Shown: one piece after another, positions 1-10,120 of the stretch
How the letters are laid out: each line of letters opens with the position of its first letter
How positions within the stretch are numbered: position 1 is the stretch's first letter
Assembly (NCBI GenBank): GCA_900762815.1
Contig: CAAFHX010000031.1
Span: 1 to 19,420 of the forward strand
Length of the DNA stretch: 19,420 bases
Direction: 5' to 3'
Source of the DNA: Candidatus Avelusimicrobium facis
Lineage (GTDB): Bacteria > Elusimicrobiota > Elusimicrobia > Elusimicrobiales > Elusimicrobiaceae
Notes under the pieces: generated by a model
Database searches by the model: none
Told to the model about the DNA's origin: nothing
Seen by the model: the letters and a program-made list of their open reading frames with translations, nothing else
Translations under genes and position numbers: made by a program

Positions 1-45
1 AAATTTTTTGCGGTACTTTTTAAATCGTTTCAAAGGAGCGTTTTT

Positions 46-1293
46 ATGTATCCCCAACTGCAAGCCCAAGACCCCGAAGTTTTTGCCGCCGTATCGGCGG
101 AGCTGCAACGCCAACGCAACAAATTAGAGCTCATCGCGTCGGAAAATTTTACCTCGCTGGCGGTGATGCAGGCACAAGGCTCTGTGCTGACCAACAAATA
201 CGCCGAAGGGTATCCGGCCAAACGTTATTACGGCGGGTGTGAATACGTGGACGTGGCGGAAAACTTGGCCATAGAACGCGCCAAAAAAATCTTTGGGGCC
301 GAGCATGCCAATGTGCAGCCGCACTCCGGCGCGCAGGCCAACATGGCCGTGTATGTGGCCTTGGTCAAACCCGGCGACACCGTGCTGGGGCTCAACCTTT
401 CGCACGGCGGGCACCTGACCCACGGGCACCCGATGAATTTTTCCGGCAAATATTTTAACATTGTGGCCATGAACGTGCGCAAAGACACCGAAGAAATTGA
501 CTACGACGAAGCCGCCGCGTTGGCCCGGCAGCACAAACCCAAACTGATTTTTGCCGGAGCCTCCAATTATTCCCGCGTGTTTGATTGGAAACGCCTGCGC
601 GAAATTGCCGACAGCTGCGGGGCCTACTTGGCCTGCGACGTGGCACATTATGCCGGGCTCATCGCCGCCGGAGAATACCCCAATCCGGTGCCGTATGCCG
701 ATGTAGTTACCACCACCACGCACAAGACCTTGCGCGGGCCGCGCGGCGGGCTGATTTTATGCAAAGAAAATTTGGCTAAAGCGATTAATTCGGCCGTCTT
801 TCCCGGCGTGCAGGGCGGACCACTGATGCACGTGATCGCCGCCAAGGCCGTTTGCTTTGGCGAGGCGCTGACGCCGCAGTTTAAAGCCTACCAGCACCAA
901 GTGGTACTCAATGCCAAGGCCTTGGCCGAAGCGTTAAAAAAACGCGGCTACCGGCTGGTGGCAGGTGGGACGGACTGCCATGTCATGTGTTTGGATTTAC
1001 GCTCCAAAAATCTGACGGGCAAAGTGGCGGAGGCCGCCTTGGATAAAGCCGGTATCACCGCCAACAAAAACACCATTCCCTTTGACCCGGAAAAGCCGTT
1101 TGTTACCAGCGGGTTGCGCATTGGCACCCCGGCGGTAACGACCCGCGGGATGAAAGAAGCGGATATGGAAAAAGTGGCGGAGCTGATAGACCGCGCTATT
1201 ACCCACCACGCCGACGAAGCCTATTTGGCGGCGGAAGCCAAAGAGGTGGAAAAATTCCTGGAGGACTTCCCGCTCTATCCGCAGCTGGGATAG
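46..1293 (+). CDS. glyA: Serine hydroxymethyltransferase
   Basis: This PLP-dependent cytosolic enzyme interconverts serine plus tetrahydrofolate with glycine plus 5,10-methylene-tetrahydrofolate, the main entry to one-carbon metabolism. The 415-residue length is normal for bacterial GlyA. Visible family motifs are IASENFTS (residues 30-37), [18 protein letters not shown] (52-69), the PLP-ring region DVAHYAGL (198-205) with Asp198 and His201, and the Schiff-base lysine Lys227 in [14 protein letters not shown] (222-235). The ATG has an AAAGGAG ribosome site at 32-38, 7 bases upstream, which fixes the start. It stands alone on the + strand, converges on the Sel1-repeat gene, and ends in a strong hairpin terminator. 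The promoter is not confidently visible because only 45 bases precede the gene. Identity is very secure from motifs; the rest is family knowledge. Confidence 0.98.
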   Translation: MYPQLQAQDPEVFAAVSAELQRQRNKLELIASENFTSLAVMQAQGSVLTNKYAEGYPAKRYYGGCEYVDVAENLAIERAKKIFGAEHANVQPHSGAQANMAVYVALVKPGDTVLGLNLSHGGHLTHGHPMNFSGKYFNIVAMNVRKDTEEIDYDEAAALARQHKPKLIFAGASNYSRVFDWKRLREIADSCGAYLACDVAHYAGLIAAGEYPNPVPYADVVTTTTHKTLRGPRGGLILCKENLAKAINSAVFPGVQGGPLMHVIAAKAVCFGEALTPQFKAYQHQVVLNAKALAEALKKRGYRLVAGGTDCHVMCLDLRSKNLTGKVAEAALDKAGITANKNTIPFDPEKPFVTSGLRIGTPAVTTRGMKEADMEKVAELIDRAITHHADEAYLAAEAKEVEKFLEDFPLYPQLG

Positions 1294-1330
1294 AGGGCTC
1301 TCTTTTCAAAACAAAACGCGCAGCGCGCAA

Positions 1331-1367
1331 AAATTCCCGGAACCAACTATTCCGGGAATTTTATTTG
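1331..1367 (+). terminator. Rho-independent terminator of glyA
   Basis: A perfect 12-bp inverted repeat (AAATTCCCGGAA at 1331-1342, TTCCGGGAATTT at 1350-1361) with a 7-base loop is followed by TATTTG. It lies 37 bases after the glyA stop. The U-rich tail is short but the stem is strong, and its placement fits termination of glyA. Confidence 0.85.
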
Positions 1368-1371
1368 CATA

Positions 1372-1421
1372 TAAAAATCCGCCTTGTGCTCAAACCGCTA
1401 AAACGCGGAAAAAGAAAGGCG
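1372..1421 (-). terminator. Possible terminator of the SPFH/Sel1 transcript
   Basis: Read on the - strand, an outer stem CGCCTT/AAGGCG (1416-1421 with 1380-1385) encloses an inner stem CCGC/GCGG (1405-1408 with 1395-1398) and is followed by GATTTTTAT. It lies about 65 bases after the Sel1-repeat stop. The stem is interrupted, so this is a tentative call; it would give convergent termination against the glyA terminator. Confidence 0.35.
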
Positions 1422-1485
1422 AACTAAAAACGGGGTGTCCTCTTAAACAGGGGCTGTGTTGTTTTTCCCCTGGAGGAAAAGCCCT

Positions 1486-2622
1486 CTATTTTATCTGGTC
1501 CAGCAACTCTTGCGCTTGGGGATTACCGTTTTGGCGGGCCAGCTCCAGCCATTTTTTGGCCAAGGCTTTGTTCTTTTTCAGCCCAATGCCGCGCCAATAA
1601 GACTGCCCCAACACATACTGGGCATTGGCGTGCCCCAGCTCGGCTGCTTGCTTAAAATCGGCTATCGCCAGCGGAATGCTCTTCTCGGCCCCTTGTCCCT
1701 GCATGTGCAAAATACCGCACATATACAAGGCTTCCGGGTGATTTTGCCGCGCGGCTTGCGCCAGCCAGTTAAAAGCCGCTTGGAAGTCCTCCGGCGTTTG
1801 TGCCGCCTGATAGAGCTGCTGCCCCACATTGTATTGCGCGGCGGCATAACCGCCTTGTGCCGCTTGGGCCAAATAGCGCATGGCCCGGGCGGCATCGTGG
1901 GGAACGGGGCCGTCGGGCTGGTTATACACTTCATATAAAACATAGGCCGCCCCGGCGTGGCCTCCCTGCGCCGCTTGCGTAAGCAAAGGCAAGGCCTGCT
2001 CGGGATTTTTCTCCAGCAACGTCCCATTTAACAGCTGCTGGCCGATATCTGCCGCAGCGGCGGCATCCCCGGCGTGGGCCCGTTGCCATGCGGCATGCAA
2101 GGGCTGCACCTGCTCATAGGTTTCCGGCTCTTCCGTGCGCAATAAATCCAGCGCGGCTTGCGCGTCGGCGTCCTTTTGCTCCGCCGCTTGCATCCACAAA
2201 AAGGCCGCTTGCGCCAAATTTTGGTTTACACTCTCCGCCCCCGTCTGATACAGCCGCCCCAAGGCATATTGCGCCGGGGCATAATTTTTCTCCGCCGCCA
2301 TTTTGAGGTAAGACACGCCCGAAGGCACATCCCGCGTGAGTTTTTCGCCGGACAAATACAGCTGGGCCAGCTCGTACGCGGCCTGCGCATTCCCTTGCGC
2401 CACGGCCTTTTTGTACCATTCGGCGCTCTGCCGGATATCCGGCCGGACGCCCTCGCCGGCGGCATAACCGGCGGCCACTTGGGCTTGGGCAGCGGCATCG
2501 CCCTGTTGGGCGGCGGCCAAGGCGCGTTCAAACGCTTTTTGCTGCGGGGTCTTGTGCATAAAAAAGTAGCCCACCGCACCCAACACCGCCAACAGAACAA
2601 TGGTTTTGAGTAAAAATTTCAC
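1486..2622 (-). CDS. Membrane-anchored Sel1/TPR-repeat protein
   Basis: This 378-residue protein has an N-terminal hydrophobic segment (about residues 4-21, after Lys2 and Lys6) with no lipobox cysteine, so it is probably a signal anchor placing the remainder outside the cytoplasmic membrane. The rest is about eight or nine Sel1-like repeats of 35-37 residues. Examples are AQYALGRLYQTG, AQYNVGQQLY and AQYVLGQSYWRGIG, each followed by a second helix such as ALAKKWLELARQNGN. Sel1 repeats are alpha-solenoids that mediate protein-protein contacts; no catalytic domain is visible. The start is GTG (2620-2622), directly abutting the TAA of the upstream SPFH gene, with only a weak GGTG ribosome site inside that gene's end, so translational coupling is likely. 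The partner and pathway are unknown; a scaffold or assembly role with the SPFH protein is inference. Confidence 0.85.
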   Translation of the reverse strand: MKFLLKTIVLLAVLGAVGYFFMHKTPQQKAFERALAAAQQGDAAAQAQVAAGYAAGEGVRPDIRQSAEWYKKAVAQGNAQAAYELAQLYLSGEKLTRDVPSGVSYLKMAAEKNYAPAQYALGRLYQTGAESVNQNLAQAAFLWMQAAEQKDADAQAALDLLRTEEPETYEQVQPLHAAWQRAHAGDAAAAADIGQQLLNGTLLEKNPEQALPLLTQAAQGGHAGAAYVLYEVYNQPDGPVPHDAARAMRYLAQAAQGGYAAAQYNVGQQLYQAAQTPEDFQAAFNWLAQAARQNHPEALYMCGILHMQGQGAEKSIPLAIADFKQAAELGHANAQYVLGQSYWRGIGLKKNKALAKKWLELARQNGNPQAQELLDQIK

Positions 2623-3432
2623 TTATTTCACCATGACAAACGGCAGCTCTCCGCCGGCCATATACGTCGGCATGCGGCCGTCCCACTTTTCAATCGCCTT
2701 GAGCTGGGCCTCCACTTGGCGCAGCTTAATCAAATTGTCAGACACCACTTCCCGCTGCAAGCGCAAGGATTTGGCCTCGGCTTCCGCCTGCAAGATTTTT
2801 TGTTCGGCTTCTTTTTTTACTTTTTCCACCAAATTGGTGGCGCGTTTGGCCTCTTGCTCGGCGATTTGTTTTTCTTCCACCGCTTTTAAAAACTGCGGGG
2901 AAAATTCAAAATTTGTAATGGCAATGTCAGACACAATCACTTGCTTTTCCGCCATTTTGGCCTTTAAAATTTCGTCTAATTCCTTGGCCACCTGCACGCG
3001 GTTGGAAATCACGCTCTCCGCCGAATATTTGGCCAAAACGGCCTTGGTCCATTCCTCCACCATGGGTTTAAGCACGGTGTTGGTGTAATCCGGGCCCAAG
3101 TTGCGGTAAATGGAAATAATGGTATCGGGCTGGATGCGGTGGTTGATAGCCAGCGTCAGACCGACGGTCTGTAAGTCTTTGGAAAAGGCCTCTGTATCAA
3201 AAGAGTCTTTTTTAATACGCACGGAGAATTTTTCCACATTGTCCACCAACGGCAATTTGAGGTGTAACCCCTCGGTGTAAGAGCCCACAATTTTGCCAAA
3301 GCGCAGCTTCACGGCCACACTGCCTGCGGGCACGGTAAAATAAGACCCTCCGGCCACTATCAACCCCAACAAAATAAGCGCCGGGACAATTAATTTTTTC
3401 CAGTTGAAATCATAAATATTTGCGTTTCTCAT
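2623..3432 (-). CDS. Prohibitin-family SPFH-domain membrane protein
   Basis: This 269-residue protein has one N-terminal transmembrane segment (about 14-31), an SPFH/band-7 domain (about 30-180; it begins FTVPAGSVAVKLRFGKI and includes GLHLKLP), and a charged coiled coil (about 180-245, rich in Glu, Lys and Ala). It ends with KWDGRMPTYMAGG, a tail typical of bacterial prohibitin homologues. SPFH proteins form large ring or cage oligomers at membranes and often affect membrane-protease (FtsH) activity or membrane organisation. A specific role here cannot be read from the sequence. The ATG has a GGAGAGGG ribosome site (3436-3443) and a candidate promoter upstream. The Sel1-repeat gene follows with zero spacing, so the two are almost certainly co-transcribed. 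No NfeD-type partner is seen, which favours the prohibitin over the stomatin-operon type. Confidence 0.9.
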   Translation of the reverse strand: MRNANIYDFNWKKLIVPALILLGLIVAGGSYFTVPAGSVAVKLRFGKIVGSYTEGLHLKLPLVDNVEKFSVRIKKDSFDTEAFSKDLQTVGLTLAINHRIQPDTIISIYRNLGPDYTNTVLKPMVEEWTKAVLAKYSAESVISNRVQVAKELDEILKAKMAEKQVIVSDIAITNFEFSPQFLKAVEEKQIAEQEAKRATNLVEKVKKEAEQKILQAEAEAKSLRLQREVVSDNLIKLRQVEAQLKAIEKWDGRMPTYMAGGELPFVMVK

Positions 3433-3464
3433 ACACCCTCTCCAAATAATTTCACTTCTTTTTC

Positions 3465-3492
3465 ATTGTATAAAAAAACCTGTCCGGCGCAA
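3465..3492 (-). promoter_or_regulatory. Candidate sigma-70 promoter for the SPFH/Sel1 pair
   Basis: On the - strand, TTGCGC (3487-3492) is separated by 16 bases from TACAAT (3465-3470), about 32 bases before the SPFH ATG. The -10 matches consensus at five of six positions; the -35 matches three. It overlaps the T-tract of the atpC terminator. Prediction by eye only. Confidence 0.35.
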
Positions 3493-3527
3493 AAGAAAAA
3501 GCGCACGGGGATAAGCCATGCGCTTTT
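3487..3527 (-). terminator. Rho-independent terminator of the ATP synthase operon
   Basis: Read on the - strand, AAAAGCGCA (3519-3527) pairs perfectly with TGCGCTTTT (3497-3505) across a 13-base loop and runs into a T-rich stretch (TTTTTCTTTT, 3491-3500). It starts about 20 bases after the atpC stop codon, where the operon should end. Confidence 0.8.
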
Positions 3528-3547
3528 GAAAACAAAACATCCTTAGC

Positions 3548-3961
3548 TTAACCCAAGCGGTGCTTTTTGACCTTCATACGGGCAATGGCCTGTTTGAGCT
3601 CCAGCTCGGCCAATTCAAAGTCAATGTCGGCATCTTTGCTGGACAAGGACTCTTTGGCGCGTTTGATTTTTTGCTTTTCGGCCTCTTCGTCTATTTCCTC
3701 GGCCAAGTCCGCCCCTTCGGCAAAGACGTTCACCGCCTCATGCAGCACCTCGGCAAAGCCGCCCAAGACGGCAAATTCTTTCTCTTGGCCGTCTTGTTTA
3801 TAGCGCAAAGACCCGAAATCCAGCTGCACCATCATGGGGATATGCCCCGGCAGCACGCCCATTTCACCCTGCAGGGCAGGCAATACCACCGACTCCACGG
3901 CCAAGCCGTCCAGGAGCTGTTTTTGCGGGGTAATGAGGCTGAGTTTGAGCGTTTTGGACAT
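3548..3961 (-). CDS. atpC: F1Fo ATP synthase epsilon subunit
   Basis: The epsilon subunit belongs to the F1 central stalk; it couples gamma rotation to the c-ring and can inhibit ATP hydrolysis. The 137 residues fit the family. The N-terminal beta-sandwich shows LSLITPQKQLL (7-17), then LPALQGEMGVLPGHIPMM, the family's signature stretch, and AVLGGFAEV. The C-terminal part from about residue 85 is a charged two-helix region (EEIDEEAEKQKIKRAKESL and onward), so the full inhibitory helical domain is present. It is the last gene of the operon, starting two bases after the atpD stop, with only a weak purine-rich (AAGAAG) ribosome site inside atpD; coupling to atpD translation is likely. A terminator follows. 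Confidence 0.97.
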   Translation of the reverse strand: MSKTLKLSLITPQKQLLDGLAVESVVLPALQGEMGVLPGHIPMMVQLDFGSLRYKQDGQEKEFAVLGGFAEVLHEAVNVFAEGADLAEEIDEEAEKQKIKRAKESLSSKDADIDFELAELELKQAIARMKVKKHRLG

Positions 3962-3963
3962 GG

Positions 3964-6310
<2,347 letters not shown>

Positions 6311-6319
6311 AACAAATCC

Positions 6320-7246
6320 TTAGTTGGTTTTGCCTTCCAAAATGCTCACATAGTCGGCGATGGCCGTTTCCAAGGTAAAATCCGGCGTATAGCCGATTTT
6401 TTCCTTGGCCAGGCTCATGTCCGCCTCGGTCTTGTTTTGGAAGAACGGATACGGGTTATCAATGTATTCCGGCTCCAAATTCAAACCCAGCTCGCGGTTT
6501 AAGCAGGTAATGACGTCATTGTAGCTGCGGGCAATGCCGGTGCCGCAGTTATACACGGCGGTTTCTTTGCCGTTGGCCAAGGCGCACAAGTTGGCTTTGA
6601 CCACGTCCTTGACGTACACGAAATCACGCATTTGCTCGCCAAACTTGAACACGCGGGGGCGTTTGCCGGCTTTCATTTGGTTGTAGAGCTGAAACACCAT
6701 GCTGGCCATTTTGTCCTTGAATCCCTCGCCGGGGCCAAAGACGTTAAAATAGCGCAGCCCGATAATCTTCATATCTTGGTGATCCTGCGAAAATTTGCGG
6801 GCAACATTGTCGTCAATCACTTTGGAAAAGCCGTACACATTTTCCGGGTGGGTGGGTTGGCTTTCTTTCATCGGCACGGCACCGTTGCCGTACGTGGCCG
6901 CGGAAGAAGCGTACACCACTTTGGGGATTTCATTCTCGGCGGCGTAATTTAAAATATTGCGGAAGGCCTCTACATTTTGCTCCATCATTTCCCGTTGGTC
7001 CATGACGGTGGTGTCGGTGATGGCGGCCTCGTGGAAAATGGCGTCAAAATAGTCGTCCTCCGGCAAATATTCAAACAAATTGGCCGGGACGACATCGCCC
7101 TTAAAACCGATTAAATTTTTGAAATTGCCGTTGTGGGAAAAATCATCCACCACGGTAACTTCATGCCCTTGGGCTTCTAAGGTTTTGGCGATGTTGCTGC
7201 CCACGAATCCGGCACCGCCGGTTACCAAATATTTTTTCTTATCCAT
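6320..7246 (-). CDS. hldD: ADP-L-glycero-D-manno-heptose 6-epimerase (HldD-like)
   Basis: This 308-residue extended short-chain dehydrogenase/reductase resembles HldD (RfaD), which converts ADP-D-glycero- to ADP-L-glycero-beta-D-manno-heptose for the inner core of lipopolysaccharide. Visible are the nucleotide-binding TGGAGFVGSNI (9-19), VVDDFSHNGNFKNL (32-45), FHEAAITDTT (71-80), SSAATYG (114-120), the catalytic Tyr138/Lys142 pair in YGFSK, and RYFNVFGPGEG followed by KDKMASMVFQL, an HldD-like stretch. RDFVYVKDV is also conserved. It has an AAGGAG ribosome site and lies inside the ATP synthase operon, 12 bases after atpA and 9 before atpG. That location is odd; there is no known link between the two pathways. 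No other heptose genes are in the window, so a related NDP-sugar epimerase remains possible. Confidence 0.85.
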   Translation of the reverse strand: MDKKKYLVTGGAGFVGSNIAKTLEAQGHEVTVVDDFSHNGNFKNLIGFKGDVVPANLFEYLPEDDYFDAIFHEAAITDTTVMDQREMMEQNVEAFRNILNYAAENEIPKVVYASSAATYGNGAVPMKESQPTHPENVYGFSKVIDDNVARKFSQDHQDMKIIGLRYFNVFGPGEGFKDKMASMVFQLYNQMKAGKRPRVFKFGEQMRDFVYVKDVVKANLCALANGKETAVYNCGTGIARSYNDVITCLNRELGLNLEPEYIDNPYPFFQNKTEADMSLAKEKIGYTPDFTLETAIADYVSILEGKTN

Positions 7247-7258
7247 TGGGAGGTCTCC

Positions 7259-8785
7259 TTATTTTGCACCTTTGAAAATTTCTTTAAATTGCGTCAGGGC
7301 CGCGTTGATTTTTTGCGTCAACTCGTCCGTCAGTTCCGTCGCCGCGTCCAGCTCGTCCAGCAAGGCCTTTTGGCTGCTGCCGGCCCAGGCCAAGAGCTGC
7401 TTTTCATATGCGCGCACTTGCTCCACGGGCACCTCATCGGTATAGCCGTTGACGCCGGCGAACAAGGCCAATACTTCCTGGCTTAAGCGCATGGGCTGGT
7501 ATTGGTCCTGTTTGAGTAACTCGCTCATGCGTTTGCCGCGGGCAATTTGGCGTTGGGATTCTTTGTCCAGCTCGGAGCCGAATTGCGCAAAGCCTTCCAA
7601 CTCTTGGTATTGGGACATATCTACGCGCAAGGTCCCGGCCACTTTGCGCATGGTTTTGCGCTGGGCAGAACCCCCGACGCGCGACACAGACAACCCCACG
7701 TTGATAGCGGGTTTGATACCGCTTAAAAAGAGGCTGCTTTCCAAGTAAATCTGTCCGTCGGTAATAGAGATGACGTTGGTCGGAATATAGGCCGACACGT
7801 CGTTGGCTTGCGTTTCAATAATGGGCAAGGCCGTCAGCGACCCGCCGCCGTTTTCTTTAGAAAGCTTGCAAGCGCGCTCCAATAAACGGGAATGCAAATA
7901 AAACACGTCCCCCGGGTACGCTTCACGGCCGGGCGGGCGGCGCAGCAGCAAGGACATCTGGCGATACGCCTGGGCGTGTTTGGACAAGTCGTCATACACA
8001 ATCAGCACGTCCTTGCCCTGCCACATAAAATATTCCCCAATGGCGCAACCGGCATACGGCGCAATGTAGAGCATAGAGGCCGGGTCTGCCGCTGTGGCGG
8101 CCACTACGGTGGTGTATTCCATGGCGCCAAAGTCGGTCAAGGTTTTGACCACTTGGGCCACGGTGCTGTTCTTTTGGCCGACGGCTACATAAATACACAA
8201 GCAGCGCTGGTCGGCGGGTAAATTCTTTTGGTTGATAATGGCGTCAATGGCAATAGCGGTCTTTCCGGTTTGGCGGTCGCCAATAATCAGCTCGCGCTGG
8301 CCTTTGCCGATAGGCACCAACGCGTCAATGGCCTTGAGGCCCGTCTGCAGCGGTTGCTTAACGGGTTGGCGCTCCACAATGCCGGGGGCCACAATGTCCA
8401 GCGGCATATGTTTGTCGGCGCGGATTTCCCCCTTGCCGTCCAGCGGACGGCCCAACGGGTCCACCACGCGGCCGATGACCTCCGGCCCCACCGGGATGCT
8501 AATTACTTCCCCCGTGCGTTTGACGGTGCCGCCCTCGTGCACCAAGTCGTCTGAGCCCATCAGCACGCAACCCACATTGTCGTACTCCAGGTTCATGGCC
8601 ATGCCCTTGACCCCGTTGCCGAAGTCCACCAGCTCCGAGGCTTTGACCTGGTTGAGCCCATACACGCGGGCAATGCCGTCGCCCACTTGGATGACGGTGC
8701 CCACTTCGCTCAAGTCTGCCTGGGTATCAAACTTTTCTATTTTTTCTTTGATGATATTGGTTATTTCTTCCGGTCTTATTGCCAT
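7259..8785 (-). CDS. atpA: F1Fo ATP synthase alpha subunit
   Basis: The alpha subunit carries the non-catalytic nucleotide sites and supplies the arginine finger to beta. The 508 residues are full length. The N-terminal [17 protein letters not shown] helix (peripheral-stalk contact) is followed by the beta-barrel with [11 protein letters not shown]. Walker A is GDRQTGKT (169-176). The arginine finger is Arg369 in [10 protein letters not shown] (367-375). [12 protein letters not shown] and the ALL-helical C-terminal domain (LKQDQYQPM and onward) are as expected. The gene starts 11 bases after atpH with a modest GGTG ribosome site, and is followed by hldD where atpG normally comes. No unusual substitution was noticed. 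Confidence 0.99.
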   Translation of the reverse strand: MAIRPEEITNIIKEKIEKFDTQADLSEVGTVIQVGDGIARVYGLNQVKASELVDFGNGVKGMAMNLEYDNVGCVLMGSDDLVHEGGTVKRTGEVISIPVGPEVIGRVVDPLGRPLDGKGEIRADKHMPLDIVAPGIVERQPVKQPLQTGLKAIDALVPIGKGQRELIIGDRQTGKTAIAIDAIINQKNLPADQRCLCIYVAVGQKNSTVAQVVKTLTDFGAMEYTTVVAATAADPASMLYIAPYAGCAIGEYFMWQGKDVLIVYDDLSKHAQAYRQMSLLLRRPPGREAYPGDVFYLHSRLLERACKLSKENGGGSLTALPIIETQANDVSAYIPTNVISITDGQIYLESSLFLSGIKPAINVGLSVSRVGGSAQRKTMRKVAGTLRVDMSQYQELEGFAQFGSELDKESQRQIARGKRMSELLKQDQYQPMRLSQEVLALFAGVNGYTDEVPVEQVRAYEKQLLAWAGSSQKALLDELDAATELTDELTQKINAALTQFKEIFKGAK

Positions 8786-8796
8786 AATTGCACCGT

Positions 8797-9327
8797 TTAT
8801 TTGATGATTTCTTCTTTTAATTTTTCAAATCGGCCCTTCAAACTGCCCTCTATCAGTACATCCCCCACTTGGGCGCGTAAACCGCCCAAAAGCGCCGGGT
8901 CCGTCGTAAAAACGGCGTGCGCCTCTTTTGCCTGGGCAAAGCGGGCCAGGGTGTCTTCCACCTGTTTTTGCTGCGCCGCACTCAGCGCAAAAGCCGTCTG
9001 CACTTGTGGGCGCACCACGCCCAACCGCCGGTCCAGCAGCGCCTGCATCTCCTGTACACACGCGCCCAGCAGGTTGTAGCGTTTGCTTTCCAGCAGCAGC
9101 TGTAAAAAGCCGCAGACCGTTTTTTCCCCGGCAAACAGCTGCGCCACCAGGGCTTTTTTGGCCGACACGGCCACCGCCGGGTCCGTCATCCACCCCTGTG
9201 CCTGCTGCAAAGCTTGCGCCGCCGTCTGCAGCGCCTGCGCGTTTTGGGCCGCCTCCTGCGCGGTGGCGCTGAGCGCGTCAAAAGCGCGGGCATAGCGTTT
9301 GGCTAAAATGCGGTCTGTGCTTTTCAT
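8797..9327 (-). CDS. atpH: F1Fo ATP synthase delta subunit
   Basis: The delta subunit sits at the top of F1 and joins it to the b-subunit stalk. I place the start at the ATG of 9325-9327 ([16 protein letters not shown]), giving 176 residues, the usual length; the reading frame is open further upstream inside atpF but that extension is not delta-like. [13 protein letters not shown] is the typical N-terminus. The C-terminus [20 protein letters not shown], then [11 protein letters not shown], is the family signature. The start lies 4 bases after the atpF stop, with only a weak ribosome site, suggesting coupling to atpF. The order b, delta, alpha is normal. Confidence 0.95.
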   Translation of the reverse strand: MKSTDRILAKRYARAFDALSATAQEAAQNAQALQTAAQALQQAQGWMTDPAVAVSAKKALVAQLFAGEKTVCGFLQLLLESKRYNLLGACVQEMQALLDRRLGVVRPQVQTAFALSAAQQKQVEDTLARFAQAKEAHAVFTTDPALLGGLRAQVGDVLIEGSLKGRFEKLKEEIIK

Positions 9328-9331
9328 AAAA

Positions 9332-9835
9332 TCAACGTGCCTGCTCCCGGCTGACCTGGCGCAGCACCTCGTCCACGGTCTGCTGGGCCGCCTGCGCATC
9401 AAGCTGTTGGCGGGTAATTTTGGCCGCAGCCAACAGAGCCGCTTCGGCCACTTGGGCACGTACATCCTGTAAGGCCTTGTTTTTTTCCGCTTCTATTTGC
9501 TCTTTGGCTTGAGCGAGCAGCCGTTGGGCTTGCTGTTGCGTTTGCTCCAGCAAGGCCTCTTTTTGGGCATTGCCCAAGGCCACGGCTTCCTGCATTTTTT
9601 GGGCCGCTTCCGAGGCAATCTGCTGCAGCTTGGCGTCCAGCTCCGCCCGGGCCTGTTGGGCCGCTTGGCGGGCTTGGGCGGCGGCGGCTTTATCGTCGGC
9701 TATTTGCTTTTCGCGCTTTTCCAGCGCGCCGATGATGCTCTTCCACGCGAATTTGTGCAAGAGCCACACCAAAAGCAAAAAGTTGACGACGGTCAGCGCC
9801 AAGACCCCGAAATCGGGATTTAACAATTTATCCAT
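9332..9835 (-). CDS. atpF: F1Fo ATP synthase b subunit
   Basis: The b subunit forms the peripheral stalk. The 167 residues comprise one N-terminal transmembrane helix (about 9-27, in FGVLALTVVNFLLLVWLLHKF) and a long, charged, Ala/Gln/Glu-rich coiled coil (about 35-160) with no other domain. A single copy is present, so the stalk should be a b2 homodimer and not the b/b' type. The ribosome site GAGGAAAG lies just before the ATG, and a short inverted repeat TTTCC/GGAAA (5 bp, 6-base loop) could partly cover it, which would reduce b relative to c translation; that is inference. It lies 21 bases after atpE. Confidence 0.94.
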   Translation of the reverse strand: MDKLLNPDFGVLALTVVNFLLLVWLLHKFAWKSIIGALEKREKQIADDKAAAAQARQAAQQARAELDAKLQQIASEAAQKMQEAVALGNAQKEALLEQTQQQAQRLLAQAKEQIEAEKNKALQDVRAQVAEAALLAAAKITRQQLDAQAAQQTVDEVLRQVSREQAR

Positions 9836-9856
9836 GCTTTCCTCGTACGGAAACGA

Positions 9857-10084
9857 TTACATCACCATGGTCAGCAAGCAGATGACCAAGCCCAACATGG
9901 CGGCCCCTTCCAACAAGGCAGCGATGATGATCATGGTCGTGCGCAATGCGTTGGCGGCTTCGGGTTGGCGGGCGGTGCCTTCCAGGGCGGCATTACCGAT
10001 TTTGCCCAAGCCCAAAGCGGCCCCGATCACGGTCAAACCGGCGCCAATGCCGGCAGCGATGAATTTCAGTGCAGCAAGTTCCAT
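9857..10084 (-). CDS. atpE: F1Fo ATP synthase c subunit (c-ring)
   Basis: The c subunit is the 75-residue proteolipid of the ion-translocating ring. It has two transmembrane helices (about 5-30 and 50-73) joined by the polar loop with ARQPEA (38-43). Helix 1 has the glycine-rich GAALGLGKIG. The essential carboxylate is Glu59 in LLEGAAMLG on helix 2. Aligning on RQP, the Na+ ligands of Ilyobacter-type rings (a Gln on helix 1 and Ser-Thr after the Glu) are replaced by Leu26, Gly60 and Ala61, which points to proton coupling. A strong AAAAGGAG ribosome site (10092-10099) precedes the ATG, fitting the high copy number needed, and a hairpin lies just upstream of it. Confidence 0.97.
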   Translation of the reverse strand: MELAALKFIAAGIGAGLTVIGAALGLGKIGNAALEGTARQPEAANALRTTMIIIAALLEGAAMLGLVICLLTMVM

Positions 10085-10091
10085 ATGTTTT

Positions 10092-10113
10092 CTCCTTTTG
10101 CGGGCAAGCCCGC
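10092..10113 (-). promoter_or_regulatory. atpE leader: hairpin plus strong ribosome site
   Basis: In the 36-base gap between atpB and atpE, an inverted repeat GCGGGC/GCCCGC (10100-10113, 5-6 bp around a 2-4 base loop) is immediately followed on the - strand by AAAAGGAG (10092-10099). In E. coli the region before atpE enhances its translation; whether this element does so, or marks an RNA-processing end, is inference. Confidence 0.4.
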
Positions 10114-10120
10114 TGTGAAA

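Noticed and set aside
1..45. Promoter for glyA
   Set aside because: The stretch is T-rich but too short to contain a convincing -35/-10 pair; only the ribosome site is supported.
124..723. Long open frame on the - strand inside glyA (199 codons)
   Set aside because: It lies fully within a securely identified glyA on the other strand, is rich in His, Gly and Phe with no family resemblance, and is an expected by-product of codon use.
9328..9465. Extended N-terminus for the delta subunit gene
   Set aside because: The extra 46 codons overlap atpF, are Arg/Trp/Pro-rich and unlike delta; the ATG at 9325-9327 gives the normal protein.
9857..10084. Na+-type ATP synthase
   Set aside because: The helix-1 Gln and the Ser-Thr after the essential Glu are absent.
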